A DNA stretch of 64,000 nucleotides from CAVWNR01 sp963756525 (GCA_963756525.1 CAVWNR010000006.1:186001-250000); one strand, 5' to 3'. Positions 52,304 through 61,051 are shown, numbered from the stretch's first letter. Notes: generated by a model from the letters alone, not told the origin. Program-made: numbers and translations.

Positions 52304-53161
52304 GTGCGCATCGATCTGCACACCCACTCCACGGCCTCCGACGGCACCGACAGCCCCGCGGAGCTGGTGGCCAACGCGGCAGCGGCCGGGCTAGATGTCG
52401 TGGCGATCACCGACCACGACACGACTGCCGGGTGGGATTCTGCCGTCGCTGCGCTCCCGCGCGGGCTGACGCTGGTGCCGGGGGCCGAGTTCTCCTGCGC
52501 CCACGCCGCTGCCGACGGACGGCGGGTGAGCCTGCATCTGCTGGGATACCTGTTCGATCGCGTGCACCCCGGTCTGCGAGCGGAACGTGCCCGACTGCGC
52601 GCGAGTCGCCTGGGGCGCGGGCGCGCCATCGTCGACAACCTAGCCGCGGACGGGATCGCGGTGAGCTGGCAGCGGGTCAGCGAGCTGGCCGCCGGCGGCG
52701 CGGTCGGCCGGCCGCACATCGCCCGGGTGCTGGTCGAGAACGGCGTCGTGGGCAGTGTCGGGGAGGCGTTTGGCGAGCTGTTGTCCTCCTCGTCGAAGTA
52801 CTACGTCCGCAAGGCCGATACCGAAGTCTTCGACGCCATCGCACTGGTGAGAGCCGCCGGGGGGGTGGCGGTGTTCGCGCATCCGCTGGCCACCCGGCGT
52901 GGGCCTGTCGTGGACCAGTCGGTGATCGCGGCCATGGCCGAGGCCGGGTTGGCCGGCCTCGAAGTGGACCATCCCGACCACACGGACGAGCAGCGCCACC
53001 GGCTGGCCGGCTTGGGCCGGGAGCTCGACTTGATCGTGACGGGCTCCTCGGACTACCACGGCCGGAACAAGACGGTCGCGCTCGGTGCCTGCACAACGGC
53101 CCCGGAGCAGTACGCCGCGCTCGTCGACCGCGCTATCGCCCGCACGCCGGTCCGCCGGTGA
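52304..53161 (+). CDS. PHP-domain phosphoesterase (YciV/RNase AM-like)
   Basis: 285 residues. The four PHP metal motifs are visible: DLHTHSTASDG (residues 3-13), ITDHDTTAGW, H/E of GAEFSCAHA and the C-terminal GSSDYHGRNK. Members of this subfamily are 3',5'-nucleoside bisphosphate phosphatases or 5'-3' exoribonucleases that trim rRNA 5' ends (YciV/RNase AM). The VGRPHIARVLVENGVVGSVGEAF insert and FAHPLATRR are typical of that group. GTG follows a -10-like TAGTGT by six bases. Its mycobacterial counterpart lies outside this gene context, so orthology is not fixed. Confidence 0.9.
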   Translation: MRIDLHTHSTASDGTDSPAELVANAAAAGLDVVAITDHDTTAGWDSAVAALPRGLTLVPGAEFSCAHAAADGRRVSLHLLGYLFDRVHPGLRAERARLRASRLGRGRAIVDNLAADGIAVSWQRVSELAAGGAVGRPHIARVLVENGVVGSVGEAFGELLSSSSKYYVRKADTEVFDAIALVRAAGGVAVFAHPLATRRGPVVDQSVIAAMAEAGLAGLEVDHPDHTDEQRHRLAGLGRELDLIVTGSSDYHGRNKTVALGACTTAPEQYAALVDRAIARTPVRR

Positions 53162-53162
53162 C

Positions 53163-53231
53163 TACCGTGACTGCATGAACCACCACACCGACTCGCTCGC
53201 CGAGCCCGCGACCTGTCGGGAACGCCGATGA
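53163..53231 (+). promoter_or_regulatory. Leaderless 18-codon micro-ORF coupled to the Gly-rich membrane protein
   Basis: -10-like TACCGT (53163-53168), six bases, ATG 53175 opening MNHHTDSLAEPATCRERR, whose TGA overlaps the next gene ATG as ATGA (53 nt between starts). The peptide contains one Cys and two His near its start; a leader-peptide role is possible. Confidence 0.4.
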
Positions 53232-54493
53232 CCATACTCCGCCCGTTGCTCGGGATGATCGTCGCGGTTTTCGCCGCGGCGCTGGCGTTCGCGCCGACCG
53301 CGTGGGCCGACCCGGTCAGCGACGCGGTCGCCGCGCTGGGGGGCAGCAACCTCTACGTCGGCGACCCGGCCGCGCAGCTCGACCAGAACGCCGTACGCAA
53401 CGCGCTGGATCCGACGATCAAGATTGCGGTGTTGCCGGCGAGTGCGGGTGAGCCCGGCATCCTCGCCACGCAGATCGGGCGTGACCTTGATCCGAGCGGC
53501 AGCCTGACGGTGGGCGTTGTCGCGGGGCGGACGTTCTCGGCGGCGTCATCGAAGTACCGCGCTGGCTACGCCGCAGCGCAGGCTCGTGCTGCGGTCGCCG
53601 ACAACAAGTCGCAACTGCAGGCAGGCGGCGATCACCCGGACCTGACTGCGATGCTGACGGACTTCGCCCACCGGATGCAAAGCGGCCCTCTGGTGAGTGG
53701 CACTGCACCGCAGCCGGCCGGCAAGTCCGGCGGAACCGCAGTATGGCCATGGCTGGTCGTAATTGGCGTCTTGCTCGTCGGCGGGGTCGGAGGCTTCGCC
53801 TGGCATCGACGGCGGCGAACCCGGCGTGAGCTCGACCTGGCCCGCTCGAAGGTGCTGCCGTACTACGACCGGCTGGCCAGCGAGGTGAACACACTCGACC
53901 CCAAGGACAACCCGAAAGCCCGGCAGGCGCTTGCCGATGCATCGGAGCGGTTCACCTCGGCTGGTTCGCAGCTGGCCGAGGCGCGAACCGTCACCCAGTA
54001 CGGGGCCGCGCGGCGGACGGTGCTGGAGGGGCTGCACGCCGCGCGCACGGCCCGGACCGCGCTCGGGATCGACCCCGGTCCCGACCTGCCGCCGGTGGAG
54101 GAGCCGCGCGGCGACCAGCTGAGCAGCCCCCAGCAAGTCACCGTCCAGGGTCAGCAGTTCCAGGGCTACCCGGCCTACACGCCCGGCGCGCCGTACTACT
54201 ACGGCGGCGGCTACGGCGTCCCCGGTGGCTGGTACTCGACCCCGTTCTGGGAGACCCTGCTCCTCGGCAGCGTGCTCACCGGCGGCTTCGGAGGATGGGG
54301 CGGCGGCTGGGGCGGCGGCGGTTACGACCGCGGCTACCAGCAGGGCTACGACGCCGGTCAGTCGAGCGGGCAGGGCGGTGACTGGAGCGGCGGCGGCGGC
54401 GGCGGTGACTGGGGCGGCGGCGGCGGTGACTGGGGCGGCGGCGGCGGTGACTGGGGCGGCGGCGGCGGCAGCGATTCCGGCGGCAGTTGGTGA
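53228..54493 (+). CDS. Secreted/membrane protein with Gly-Asp-Trp repeat tail
   Basis: 421 residues. Signal peptide (1-28, cleavage after AWA), an extracytoplasmic domain of about 140 residues (LYVGDPAAQLDQNAVRNALD, later IAVLPASAGEP) of unknown family, a membrane helix (about 176-196, VWPWLVVIGVLLVGGVGGFAW), a helical cytoplasmic region (200-280), and a Tyr/Gly-rich tail. The last 45 residues repeat GGDWGGG units, coded by 21-bp DNA repeats around 54400-54470. The layout recalls TPM-domain proteins, whose low-complexity Gly tails often end in similar repeats. A micro-ORF ends across its ATG. Function unknown. Confidence 0.78.
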   Translation: MTILRPLLGMIVAVFAAALAFAPTAWADPVSDAVAALGGSNLYVGDPAAQLDQNAVRNALDPTIKIAVLPASAGEPGILATQIGRDLDPSGSLTVGVVAGRTFSAASSKYRAGYAAAQARAAVADNKSQLQAGGDHPDLTAMLTDFAHRMQSGPLVSGTAPQPAGKSGGTAVWPWLVVIGVLLVGGVGGFAWHRRRRTRRELDLARSKVLPYYDRLASEVNTLDPKDNPKARQALADASERFTSAGSQLAEARTVTQYGAARRTVLEGLHAARTARTALGIDPGPDLPPVEEPRGDQLSSPQQVTVQGQQFQGYPAYTPGAPYYYGGGYGVPGGWYSTPFWETLLLGSVLTGGFGGWGGGWGGGGYDRGYQQGYDAGQSSGQGGDWSGGGGGGDWGGGGGDWGGGGGDWGGGGGSDSGGSW

Positions 54494-55335
54494 TGACCGC
54501 CCAGCACGAGCAGCTCGCTCTCGGGTCGATGCCCCGCCGGCTGTTCGCCTGCACACCATCGCGGCTGGCAGCCTTCGACTGCCCGCGCCGTTACCGGATG
54601 ACCTACCTGGACCGGCCGGCGCTTCCGCGCGGCGCACCCTGGGCGCACAACACGCTCGGCGCGGCCGTGCACCTGGCGCTGCACCGCTGGTGGCAGCTAC
54701 CGCCGCGCCGGCGCACCGCCGCCAACGGCGCGCTGCTCGTCGAGCGGAACTGGCAGCCCGACGGGTTCCGTGACAATGCGCAGTCGCAGACCTGGCGCGC
54801 CCGGGCGGCGCGGTGGGTGCAGCGGTACCTCACCGAGGTGGACGCCGACGACGAACCGGTAGGCGTCGAGCGGACAGTGGCGATCCGCACCGAGCGGCTG
54901 GCGATCTCCGGACGTGTCGACCGGATCGACGACCGCGACGGGGAACTGGTGATTGTCGACTACAAGACCGGCCGCGCCCGGCTGAGCGTCGACGACGCCC
55001 GCGGGTCACAGGCGCTGGCGCTGTACGCGCTCGCCGCGCGGCGGACGCTGCGGCGCGACTGCCGGCGGGTCGAGCTGCATCACCTGCCGACCGGTGAGGC
55101 GCTGGCCCACGAGCACACCGACGAGTCGCTGGCTCGGCACGCGGCCCGGGCGGAGGCGACCGCCGACGACATCTGCGCCGCCACCGATACCCTGGCCGCC
55201 GGCGCCGACCCGGACGACGTGTTCCCGCCACGCCCCGGACCGGCCTGTGCGTGGTGCGACTTGCGCCGGCACTGCCTCGAGGGGCAGGCCGCGTCGCCGG
55301 CGCTCGCGTCCTGGGCCGGTCTGGCCGCCGAGTAA
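54493..55335 (+). CDS. RecB-family PD-(D/E)XK nuclease with Fe-S cysteines
   Basis: 280 residues. The nuclease core reads ISGRVDRIDDRDGELVIVDYKTGR, the RecB/Cas4-type motif with Asp and D-Y-K-T; LALYALAARRTL supplies motif Q/Y. Cys at FDCPRRYRM (about 30) plus CAWCDLRRHC near the end provide four cysteines for an AddB/Cas4-like 4Fe-4S clamp. Proteins like this are stand-alone RecB-type exonucleases in actinobacteria (mycobacterial Rv2119 type) that may act in DNA repair. ATG overlaps the preceding stop by one base (TGATGA). No Cas1, Cas2 or CRISPR repeats are near, so a Cas4 role is unlikely. Confidence 0.9.
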   Translation: MTAQHEQLALGSMPRRLFACTPSRLAAFDCPRRYRMTYLDRPALPRGAPWAHNTLGAAVHLALHRWWQLPPRRRTAANGALLVERNWQPDGFRDNAQSQTWRARAARWVQRYLTEVDADDEPVGVERTVAIRTERLAISGRVDRIDDRDGELVIVDYKTGRARLSVDDARGSQALALYALAARRTLRRDCRRVELHHLPTGEALAHEHTDESLARHAARAEATADDICAATDTLAAGADPDDVFPPRPGPACAWCDLRRHCLEGQAASPALASWAGLAAE

Positions 55336-55344
55336 CGCCGAAAC

Positions 55345-56148
55345 TCACGCAGGCGCGCCGACCGCCGCGCGCGCCGCCCGTCGCTGTGCCGACTGGTAGG
55401 GCGGGCTCTCCCGCCATCGAGCCGGCAGGAGGGCTACGGCCGGGCGCGCTGCGCGCAGGGCCGCGGTCGTGGCAAGCCCCGCGCCGGGCAGCGGCGGGAT
55501 GCCGTAGGCGCGCCTGGCCCAGTCCGGCAGCAGCCCCACCGCGAGCGCAGCCAGCGCCGACCAGCCGACCCGAGCCGGCGCCGCCCACCGGCCCGCCACC
55601 GGAAGCGGCGTGGCCAGTACGTAGTGTGCCGCTTCCAGCGCGGAGGGCGTGGCCCGCAGCCGCGGTCGCAGCGACGCGATGAAGGCCGCCAGCTGTGCCG
55701 CATCACCTGGAACCAGGGCGTCGGGTATTCCTACCAGCGCCGCGGCCCGCGCCTGTTCGACGACGTAGCGGTCCGCGTCGGCGCTGTCGCCGACGACGCC
55801 GAGGACTCTTCCCGCCGCCAGGAACGAGTCGACCTCGCAGGCATGCACCCAGGCAAGCTGTTCAGCGTCGGTGATGCCCAGCCGCGCATGGACCTCCCGG
55901 ACGCGGGCGGCCGCCGCATCGGCCTGCTCCGTCGTGCCGAAGGTGATCGTCGAGACGTAGATGACCGTGCTGCGCAGCCGCTGCCATGGCTGCTGGCGGA
56001 AGCTGGACCTGGCATCCATCACCGCCATCGCGTCAGGATGCAGCGCCTGCAACAACAGTGCGCGCAGCCCTCCCACCATCGACAGCGGCTCGCCGTGCAG
56101 CCGCCAGGTCACGCTGTCCGGGCCGAAGTAGCCCAGGTCGTCGCTCAT
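55345..56148 (-). CDS. DUF2236 (MpaB/Lcp-like) oxygenase-family protein
   Basis: 267 residues. Typical blocks: PDSVTWRLHGEPLSMVGGLR, LLLQALHPDAMAVMDARSSF with the conserved His, WQRLRSTVIYVSTITFGTTE, and AWVHACEVDSFLAA with a second His. The family includes latex-clearing protein and MpaB, heme b oxygenases; many bacterial members have no known substrate. Its ATG overlaps the stop of the upstream hydrolase gene (ATGA), so the two form an operon. An upstream TTG is less likely. Membrane association is possible from hydrophobic helices near 185-205. Confidence 0.87.
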   Translation of the reverse strand: MSDDLGYFGPDSVTWRLHGEPLSMVGGLRALLLQALHPDAMAVMDARSSFRQQPWQRLRSTVIYVSTITFGTTEQADAAAARVREVHARLGITDAEQLAWVHACEVDSFLAAGRVLGVVGDSADADRYVVEQARAAALVGIPDALVPGDAAQLAAFIASLRPRLRATPSALEAAHYVLATPLPVAGRWAAPARVGWSALAALAVGLLPDWARRAYGIPPLPGAGLATTAALRAARPAVALLPARWRESPPYQSAQRRAARAAVGAPA

Positions 56149-56981
56149 ACCGACCGCCAAAACTCGATCAACGCTTGCGCCGTCGCTGCCGGGTTCTCGA
56201 CAGCAGGGGAGTGCGCCGCGTCGGCGATGACCGCGTGCCGCGCGCCGAGCCGGCGCGCCATCTGTGCCTGGGTCTCGGGCGGCCAGGCGTCATCGTCCAC
56301 GCCGGTGATGACGAGCAGTGGCAGGCCGGCGCGGCGCAACTCGTCGACGCGGTCCGGCTCGGCGACCAGCGCGTCACCCATCCCGAGCAGGCCGGCCGGG
56401 TCGCTGGCGAGGAACCGAGCGCGCAGAAACCGCGCGAGCCGCGGCGGCGGGGGCGTGTAGCCGGGTTCCCGCTCTGCGATGCGCTGCATTTCCTCGTAGA
56501 TCCCCAGCATGCCGCGCTCGGCGAGCACCGGGCGAAGCAGCTCGATGCGCCGCCGGCGCCCGCCGTCGATTCCCGCCGGCCCGGAGTCCACCAGCACTAG
56601 TGAGGCGAACCGTCCGGGGTAGGCGAGCACCGCGGCCCGAGCGACGAGCCCGCCGAACGAGTGACCGAGCAGGTGCACGCGATCGCCGAGCTGATCGGCT
56701 GCGGCAGCCAGGTCGGCGCCGAGCGCGGTCAGCGAGTAGGCGGCCGGGTCGCCCCAGCCGGGTGACTCGTACTGCCCACGCTGGTCGACGGCCATGACCC
56801 GAAAGCCGGCGTGCGCCAGCGGTCGGAGAATCGGGGCGAAGTCCTCCTTGCTGCCGGTGAAGCCTGGCGCGAGCAGGACCGCGGCGCCGTCATCCGGGCC
56901 GGATTGCAGCGCCGCGAGCCGGCCGCCTGCCACCGGCAGCCGGACCCGCCGGGCGTCGCCGACATCGAGCTGGCTGATCAT
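56145..56981 (-). CDS. Alpha/beta-fold hydrolase
   Basis: 278 residues. Nucleophile elbow GHSFGG at 106-111 (Ser108), oxyanion region LAPGFTGSKEDF, Asp in ITGVDDDAWPPE and His in IADAAHSPAVENP complete the triad; a lid of helices lies around 140-215. The layout is that of esterases and haloperoxidase-like hydrolases; no signal peptide. ATG 56981 is used; an in-frame GTG just before it is possible. It follows the PQQ-like gene by 7 bp and overlaps the DUF2236 gene, so these three minus-strand genes likely share a transcript. Substrate unknown. Confidence 0.88.
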   Translation of the reverse strand: MISQLDVGDARRVRLPVAGGRLAALQSGPDDGAAVLLAPGFTGSKEDFAPILRPLAHAGFRVMAVDQRGQYESPGWGDPAAYSLTALGADLAAAADQLGDRVHLLGHSFGGLVARAAVLAYPGRFASLVLVDSGPAGIDGGRRRRIELLRPVLAERGMLGIYEEMQRIAEREPGYTPPPPRLARFLRARFLASDPAGLLGMGDALVAEPDRVDELRRAGLPLLVITGVDDDAWPPETQAQMARRLGARHAVIADAAHSPAVENPAATAQALIEFWRSV

Positions 56982-56988
56982 CACAGCA

Positions 56989-58329
56989 TCACTGGTACAC
57001 CGCAGTGGACGTGCCGGCGACCAGGAAGCCGGTGCCGAGCGGCAAGACCTGGCCCGATCCCGTCGTGTCGGCGGGGTAGGTGGTCAGCAGCCGGCCGGTG
57101 CGAGCGGAGAGTTCGGCCGCGCCGGTGGCAGCCGGCACCAGCAGCCGTCCTTCGGCGAGCGAGGCGGCCGTGCTGCTGTCGGGCGAGAAGAGGGTCGGCA
57201 GTCCGAGGGTCGCGGCGGTCCACCGAACGGTGGTGCCGGTCGCGTCGAGCGAATAACTACGGCCGCCGATCCAGATGAGCTCGCCGTCGGGTGCCGACGC
57301 CTGGCGCACCGGGCCGTTCGCGCTCGGCGGCGGAGTGAGCGCGATGCTGCGCACTGTTCGCCCGGTCCGCGAGTCATAGACGACAAGCGATCGCGACGAC
57401 GAATCGAACGCCGCGACGAAATTGTCGGCGGCTACCGGCAGAGTCGAGGTATGGCTGCGCCGCCAGACAATCTGCTGCTTCTTGTCCTCGGTCTGCTGCT
57501 TGTCGTCGGCGGCTGCGTAGCGATCGCGCAAGAGCAGCTGCGCACCACCCGAGCAGCTTTCGCTGATGAGGACGCCGGCGGATCCGGGCACGACCGCGGT
57601 GAATGCGCAGCCAGCGTCGGGCTGCAGTGTCCATCGGTCGTACCCGCTGGCCGGGTCGATCGCGTAGATCACGCTGCCGGTCCAGATGAACGCCGTGTCG
57701 GTACTGGCCACGAGCGCCGGCCGCCCGTCGATCGGCATCGCGTTCTCGTCCAGGGTGCGGTCCCAGGCGCGCTGGCCCGTGCCGGTTTCGAAGGTGTCGG
57801 CCTCGTCGCAGTTCCGGCCGTCGTCGAAGACCGCGATGGTCTTGCCGCTTGCCTGGATGACCTGGCAGACCGAGCGGTCGGTGCGCGTGTAGCTCCACAC
57901 CGTCGCGCCGGTCAACGCGTCGCGGCCAGTGACCGTATGTGCGGAGTATGTGACGACGGTGCCCCCGCTGAACGGCATCCCGATCGCGGCCGCGTCGGTC
58001 GAGCGCCAGCGCAGCGCCGGCCGGGCGGACATCGGCCCGCTCGTGACGGTCGGGGCGGGCGCCGAGGCGGTGTGCAGATGCGCGTGCGCGATCTCGCTGG
58101 TGGACCAGACCGCGCCGACCAGCGCTGCGACCGCAGCGACCACGGCCGCGAGCACGGCGAGATACCAGCGGCGCTGCCGGCGCATCGTGCGCATATGTCG
58201 CTCGAGCGCGGCCCGCCCCGGGTCCGCGGCGGTCGCGTTCGGTGCGCCGGGGGCATCCGGCCCGCCGGGCGGCGTCGCTGATCCCGCACTCGGGACGTCC
58301 GGCGCAGCGCGCGGGTCGTCGACGGTCAC
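56989..58329 (-). CDS. Membrane-anchored PQQ-like beta-propeller protein (Rv3212-like)
   Basis: 446 residues. A Pro/Ala-rich cytoplasmic start, RRQRRWYLAVLAAVVAAVAA with one membrane helix (about 52-75), and an outside beta-propeller built of PQQ-type blades (GRDALTGATVWSYTRTD, DPASGYDRWTLQPDAGC, LSARTGRLLTTYP). Three Cys (CQV, NCDE, GCAFT, with ESCSG) may pair. In mycobacteria a similar protein, Rv3212, stands next to rhlE, matching the helicase gene upstream here; it is linked to envelope functions but not defined. The GTG has a TTG-started three-codon frame 8 nt upstream ending across it. Confidence 0.82.
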   Translation of the reverse strand: MTVDDPRAAPDVPSAGSATPPGGPDAPGAPNATAADPGRAALERHMRTMRRQRRWYLAVLAAVVAAVAALVGAVWSTSEIAHAHLHTASAPAPTVTSGPMSARPALRWRSTDAAAIGMPFSGGTVVTYSAHTVTGRDALTGATVWSYTRTDRSVCQVIQASGKTIAVFDDGRNCDEADTFETGTGQRAWDRTLDENAMPIDGRPALVASTDTAFIWTGSVIYAIDPASGYDRWTLQPDAGCAFTAVVPGSAGVLISESCSGGAQLLLRDRYAAADDKQQTEDKKQQIVWRRSHTSTLPVAADNFVAAFDSSSRSLVVYDSRTGRTVRSIALTPPPSANGPVRQASAPDGELIWIGGRSYSLDATGTTVRWTAATLGLPTLFSPDSSTAASLAEGRLLVPAATGAAELSARTGRLLTTYPADTTGSGQVLPLGTGFLVAGTSTAVYQ

Positions 58330-58358
58330 GCCGCCAATCCTTACCTACCCGGCTGTGC

Positions 58359-60188
58359 TCAGCCGCTCGGCGAGCGCGAGCTCTGCCTGGTCGGGGTGCC
58401 CGTGTCGCTGCCCTGCGAACCGCCCAGGTCGTCGCTGCCGGAGTCGGTGGCAGTGGAGTCGGCGCCTGACGACCGGCGGCGTCGGCGCGGACGCGATGCT
58501 CGCCGCTGTGAACGGGCTCCCGGCTGCGAGGGAACTGTCTCGGCCGTGCCCGCCTCCCCGGCACCGGTCACGGCGTCCGCGCCGCCGGCGGCGTCCCCGG
58601 CGCCGCTGGCGCCGCCGGCCTGCTGTGTCGGCCCCGGGGACGCCGCGACCGGCTTGCCACCGCGGGTACGCAGTCGCGGGCGCCGCGTCGCGACCCGCGC
58701 CGGGCGTGCGGCGCGCGAGGCGCCGTCACCAGCGGAACGCCCGCCCTGGCGAGAGCGTCGCCGAGCTGCGTCAGGCCCACCGAGATCCTCGATCGCCTCT
58801 GCGTCCAGGCCGGCCCGGGTGCGGGCGTCACGGGGCAGGGTCGGTCCCGCGTCGGCGGGGATATCTAGCTCGTCGAGGAGGTGCTCGGAGGTGGAGTAGG
58901 TCTCCGATGGCTCGTGGAACGGCAGCCCAAGCGCGTCGCAGATCAGCTTCCAGCGCGGCACGTCCTCCCAGTCGACCAGCGTGATGGCGATGCCGGACTT
59001 ACCGGCGCGGGCGGTGCGCCCGATGCGGTGGACGTACATCTTCTCGTCCTCCGGCGCCTGATAGTTGATCACGTGCGTCACGTCGTCGACGTCCAGGCCG
59101 CGGGCGGCAACGTCGGTGGCGACGAGAGTGTCGACCTTGCCGGTCCGGAACGCGCGCATCGCCTGCTCGCGCGCGCCCTGGCCGAGGTCGCCGTGCACCG
59201 CGGCCACGGCGAACCCCCGCCGTTCCAGGTCGTCGGCCACCCTGGCCGCGGCGCGCTTGGTCCGAGTGAAGATCATGGTCAGGCCACGGTCCCGCGCCTG
59301 CAGCACCCGGGCGAGCAGCTCGGGCTTGTCCATGGCATGCGCCCGGTATGCGAACTGGTCGACGTGCTCGATGGCGGGCGTCTCGTCGGTGCGATGCTCG
59401 GCGCGAATCTGCACCGGCTGGATCAGGAACTTGCGGGCCAGCGCCACGATCGGCCCCGGCATGGTGGCCGAGAAGAGCATGGTCTGCCGCTCGGCCGGCA
59501 CCAGGTGGATGAGCTTCTCGATGTCCGGCAGGAAGCCCAGGTCGAGCATCTCGTCGGCCTCGTCGAGCACCAGGGTGCGGACCTTGCCGAGCACCAGGTG
59601 CCTTTGCTCGGCAAGGTCGAGCAGCCGTCCCGGCGTGCCCACCACCACGTCCACGCCCCGGCGCAGCGCGGCGACCTGCGGCTCGTAAGCGCGACCGCCG
59701 TAGATCGTCGCGACCCGGGCGCCGAGCCCCTTGCCGGCCGCGGCCAGGTCGCCGGCTACCTGCACGGCCAGCTCGCGGGTCGGGGCGAGCACCAGGGCCT
59801 GGGGGGCGGCTGAGGCTCCGCCGGGTAGCTGCAGCCGGTTCAGCAGCGGCACGCCGAAGCCGAGCGTCTTACCCGTGCCGGTGCGGGCCTGCCCGATCAG
59901 GTCGGTGCCGGCCAGCGCGATGGGCAGGGTGAGCTCCTGGATCGCGAACGTCCGCACAATGCCGACGCCGGCGAGCGCGTCGACGATCTCCTGGCGAATG
60001 GGGAAGTCAGCGAACGCCGGACTCTGCGGGGTTACCGGGGCGCGGGCGGCCAGCGGGGCGGCTTCCGCGGTCGGGTCGTCAGGCTCGGTGGGCTCGGTGG
60101 GGTCGCCGGGCTCGATTGAGTCGATGGGCTTAGTGCGGTCGCCGGGCTCGCTGGGGTCGCCGGGCTCGGACGGGGTTGCTTCGGTCAC
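58359..60188 (-). CDS. rhlE: DEAD-box RNA helicase (RhlE/CshA-like)
   Basis: 609 residues. Q motif (TFAIQELTLPIALAG), motif I ARTGTGKT, Ia PTRELAVQV, DEAD in VLDEADEML, SAT in FSATMPG, and HRIGRTARAG are complete, so it should unwind RNA in ribosome assembly or decay. The N-terminus (1-40) is acidic with repeated EPGD units (DPSEPGDRTKPIDSIEPGD), coded by short DNA repeats; the tail past about 430 is low-complexity Arg/Gly/Ala, as in many cold-shock helicases. The GTG start may be extended; a -10 TAGAAT at 60355-60350 would give a leader of about 155 nt including a strong hairpin. Confidence 0.94.
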   Translation of the reverse strand: MTEATPSEPGDPSEPGDRTKPIDSIEPGDPTEPTEPDDPTAEAAPLAARAPVTPQSPAFADFPIRQEIVDALAGVGIVRTFAIQELTLPIALAGTDLIGQARTGTGKTLGFGVPLLNRLQLPGGASAAPQALVLAPTRELAVQVAGDLAAAGKGLGARVATIYGGRAYEPQVAALRRGVDVVVGTPGRLLDLAEQRHLVLGKVRTLVLDEADEMLDLGFLPDIEKLIHLVPAERQTMLFSATMPGPIVALARKFLIQPVQIRAEHRTDETPAIEHVDQFAYRAHAMDKPELLARVLQARDRGLTMIFTRTKRAAARVADDLERRGFAVAAVHGDLGQGAREQAMRAFRTGKVDTLVATDVAARGLDVDDVTHVINYQAPEDEKMYVHRIGRTARAGKSGIAITLVDWEDVPRWKLICDALGLPFHEPSETYSTSEHLLDELDIPADAGPTLPRDARTRAGLDAEAIEDLGGPDAARRRSRQGGRSAGDGASRAARPARVATRRPRLRTRGGKPVAASPGPTQQAGGASGAGDAAGGADAVTGAGEAGTAETVPSQPGARSQRRASRPRRRRRSSGADSTATDSGSDDLGGSQGSDTGTPTRQSSRSPSG

Positions 60189-60279
60189 GGGACGTTACCT
60201 CGCAGTCGGTGCGCCGACCTGCTCGCAACGTCCTGGCTGGCCGGTCATGGCGCCGTGCAACCACACGTGGGAGGCGCCG

Positions 60280-60344
60280 ATGACCAACCACTGCAAGACA
60301 GCGGTCAGCGCGGTGGATACCTGAACCGCCGCGGCGGCGGTTCA
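60280..60344 (+). promoter_or_regulatory. 14-codon micro-ORF followed by a hairpin
   Basis: GGGAGG (60269-60274) and ATG 60280 open MTNHCKTAVSAVDT; its TGA starts the stem of a perfect 10-bp hairpin (60322-60331 with 60335-60344, loop CGG). On the plus strand this looks like a leader peptide plus attenuator. On the minus strand the same hairpin would sit in the long leader of the helicase mRNA. Confidence 0.45.
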
Positions 60345-60370
60345 CCACAATTCTACCGGTCCTAGGGCGC

Positions 60371-60376
60371 TACCCT
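60371..60376 (+). promoter_or_regulatory. Candidate -10 (TACCCT) for leaderless ferritin-like gene
   Basis: TACCCT, six bases, then GTG 60383. Same pattern as at fbiC, manA and the PHP gene. Confidence 0.4.
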
Positions 60377-60382
60377 GCGCGC

Positions 60383-61051
60383 GTGCCCGGAACCGTCCCG
60401 CGCGGTCAGTCTGACAGCGGCGCCGTCGTCGACCTGCTCGCCGCGCTGGCCTACGGCGAGCTGAGCGCCTTCCAGCGCCTCGCCGAGGACGCGCGCATGG
60501 CGCCGACGCTGGCCGGTCGGGCGGCACTGTCCGAGATGGCCGCGGTCGAGATCGGCCACTATCGCCAGCTCGCCGAGCGGCTGCGCGAGCTGGGCGCCGA
60601 GCCGGAGCAGGCGATGGCGCCATTCGTCCCCGCGCTAGAGGGATTTCACGCGAGAACCGCGCCGTCGACCTGGCTCGAGGGACTCGTCAAGGCCTATGTC
60701 GGCGACGGGCTGGCCGCGGACTTCTACCGGGAGATCGCGGCGTTCGTCGACCCGTCCACGCGGACACTGATCCTCGAGGCGCTCGCCGACACCGGGAGCG
60801 CGCAGTTCGCGGTGCGGGAGGTGCGCGCGGCGATCGCCGATCAGCCGACGCTTGCCGGCCGGCTTGCCTTGTGGGGGCGGCGGCTGGTCGGCGAGGCGAT
60901 CAGCCAGGCTCAGCACGTCCTCGCCGAGCATGACGCGCTGACCGAACTGCTGATGCGAGGTACCGGCGACCTGGCGGGGGTCGCGGCACTGATCAACCGG
61001 GTCACCGCCGGACACGCCGAGCGGATGCGTGCTCTCGGCCTCGAGAGGTGA
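60383..61051 (+). CDS. Ferritin-like fold protein (Rv3210c-like)
   Basis: 222 residues, almost all helical. LLAALAYGELSAFQRLAEDA with Glu, AVEIGHYRQLAERL with Glu and His, and a second half with DFYREIAAF and AEHDALTELL give a four-helix ferritin-like bundle related to the MiaE/hydroxylase group, although only part of the iron ligands can be placed. The gene is divergent from rhlE, as Rv3210c is from Rv3211. GTG directly behind TACCCT suggests a leaderless message. Biochemical role unknown. Confidence 0.85.
   Translation: MPGTVPRGQSDSGAVVDLLAALAYGELSAFQRLAEDARMAPTLAGRAALSEMAAVEIGHYRQLAERLRELGAEPEQAMAPFVPALEGFHARTAPSTWLEGLVKAYVGDGLAADFYREIAAFVDPSTRTLILEALADTGSAQFAVREVRAAIADQPTLAGRLALWGRRLVGEAISQAQHVLAEHDALTELLMRGTGDLAGVAALINRVTAGHAERMRALGLER

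Noticed and set aside
53228..54493. ESX secretion component near the WXG100 gene
   Set aside because: It has one signal peptide, one membrane helix and a Gly-rich tail, unlike EccB, EccD, EccE or mycosin.
54493..55335. Cas4 nuclease
   Set aside because: The RecB-like core and four Cys resemble Cas4, but there is no cas1, cas2 or repeat array nearby and the protein is longer than typical Cas4; a repair-type RecB nuclease is more likely.
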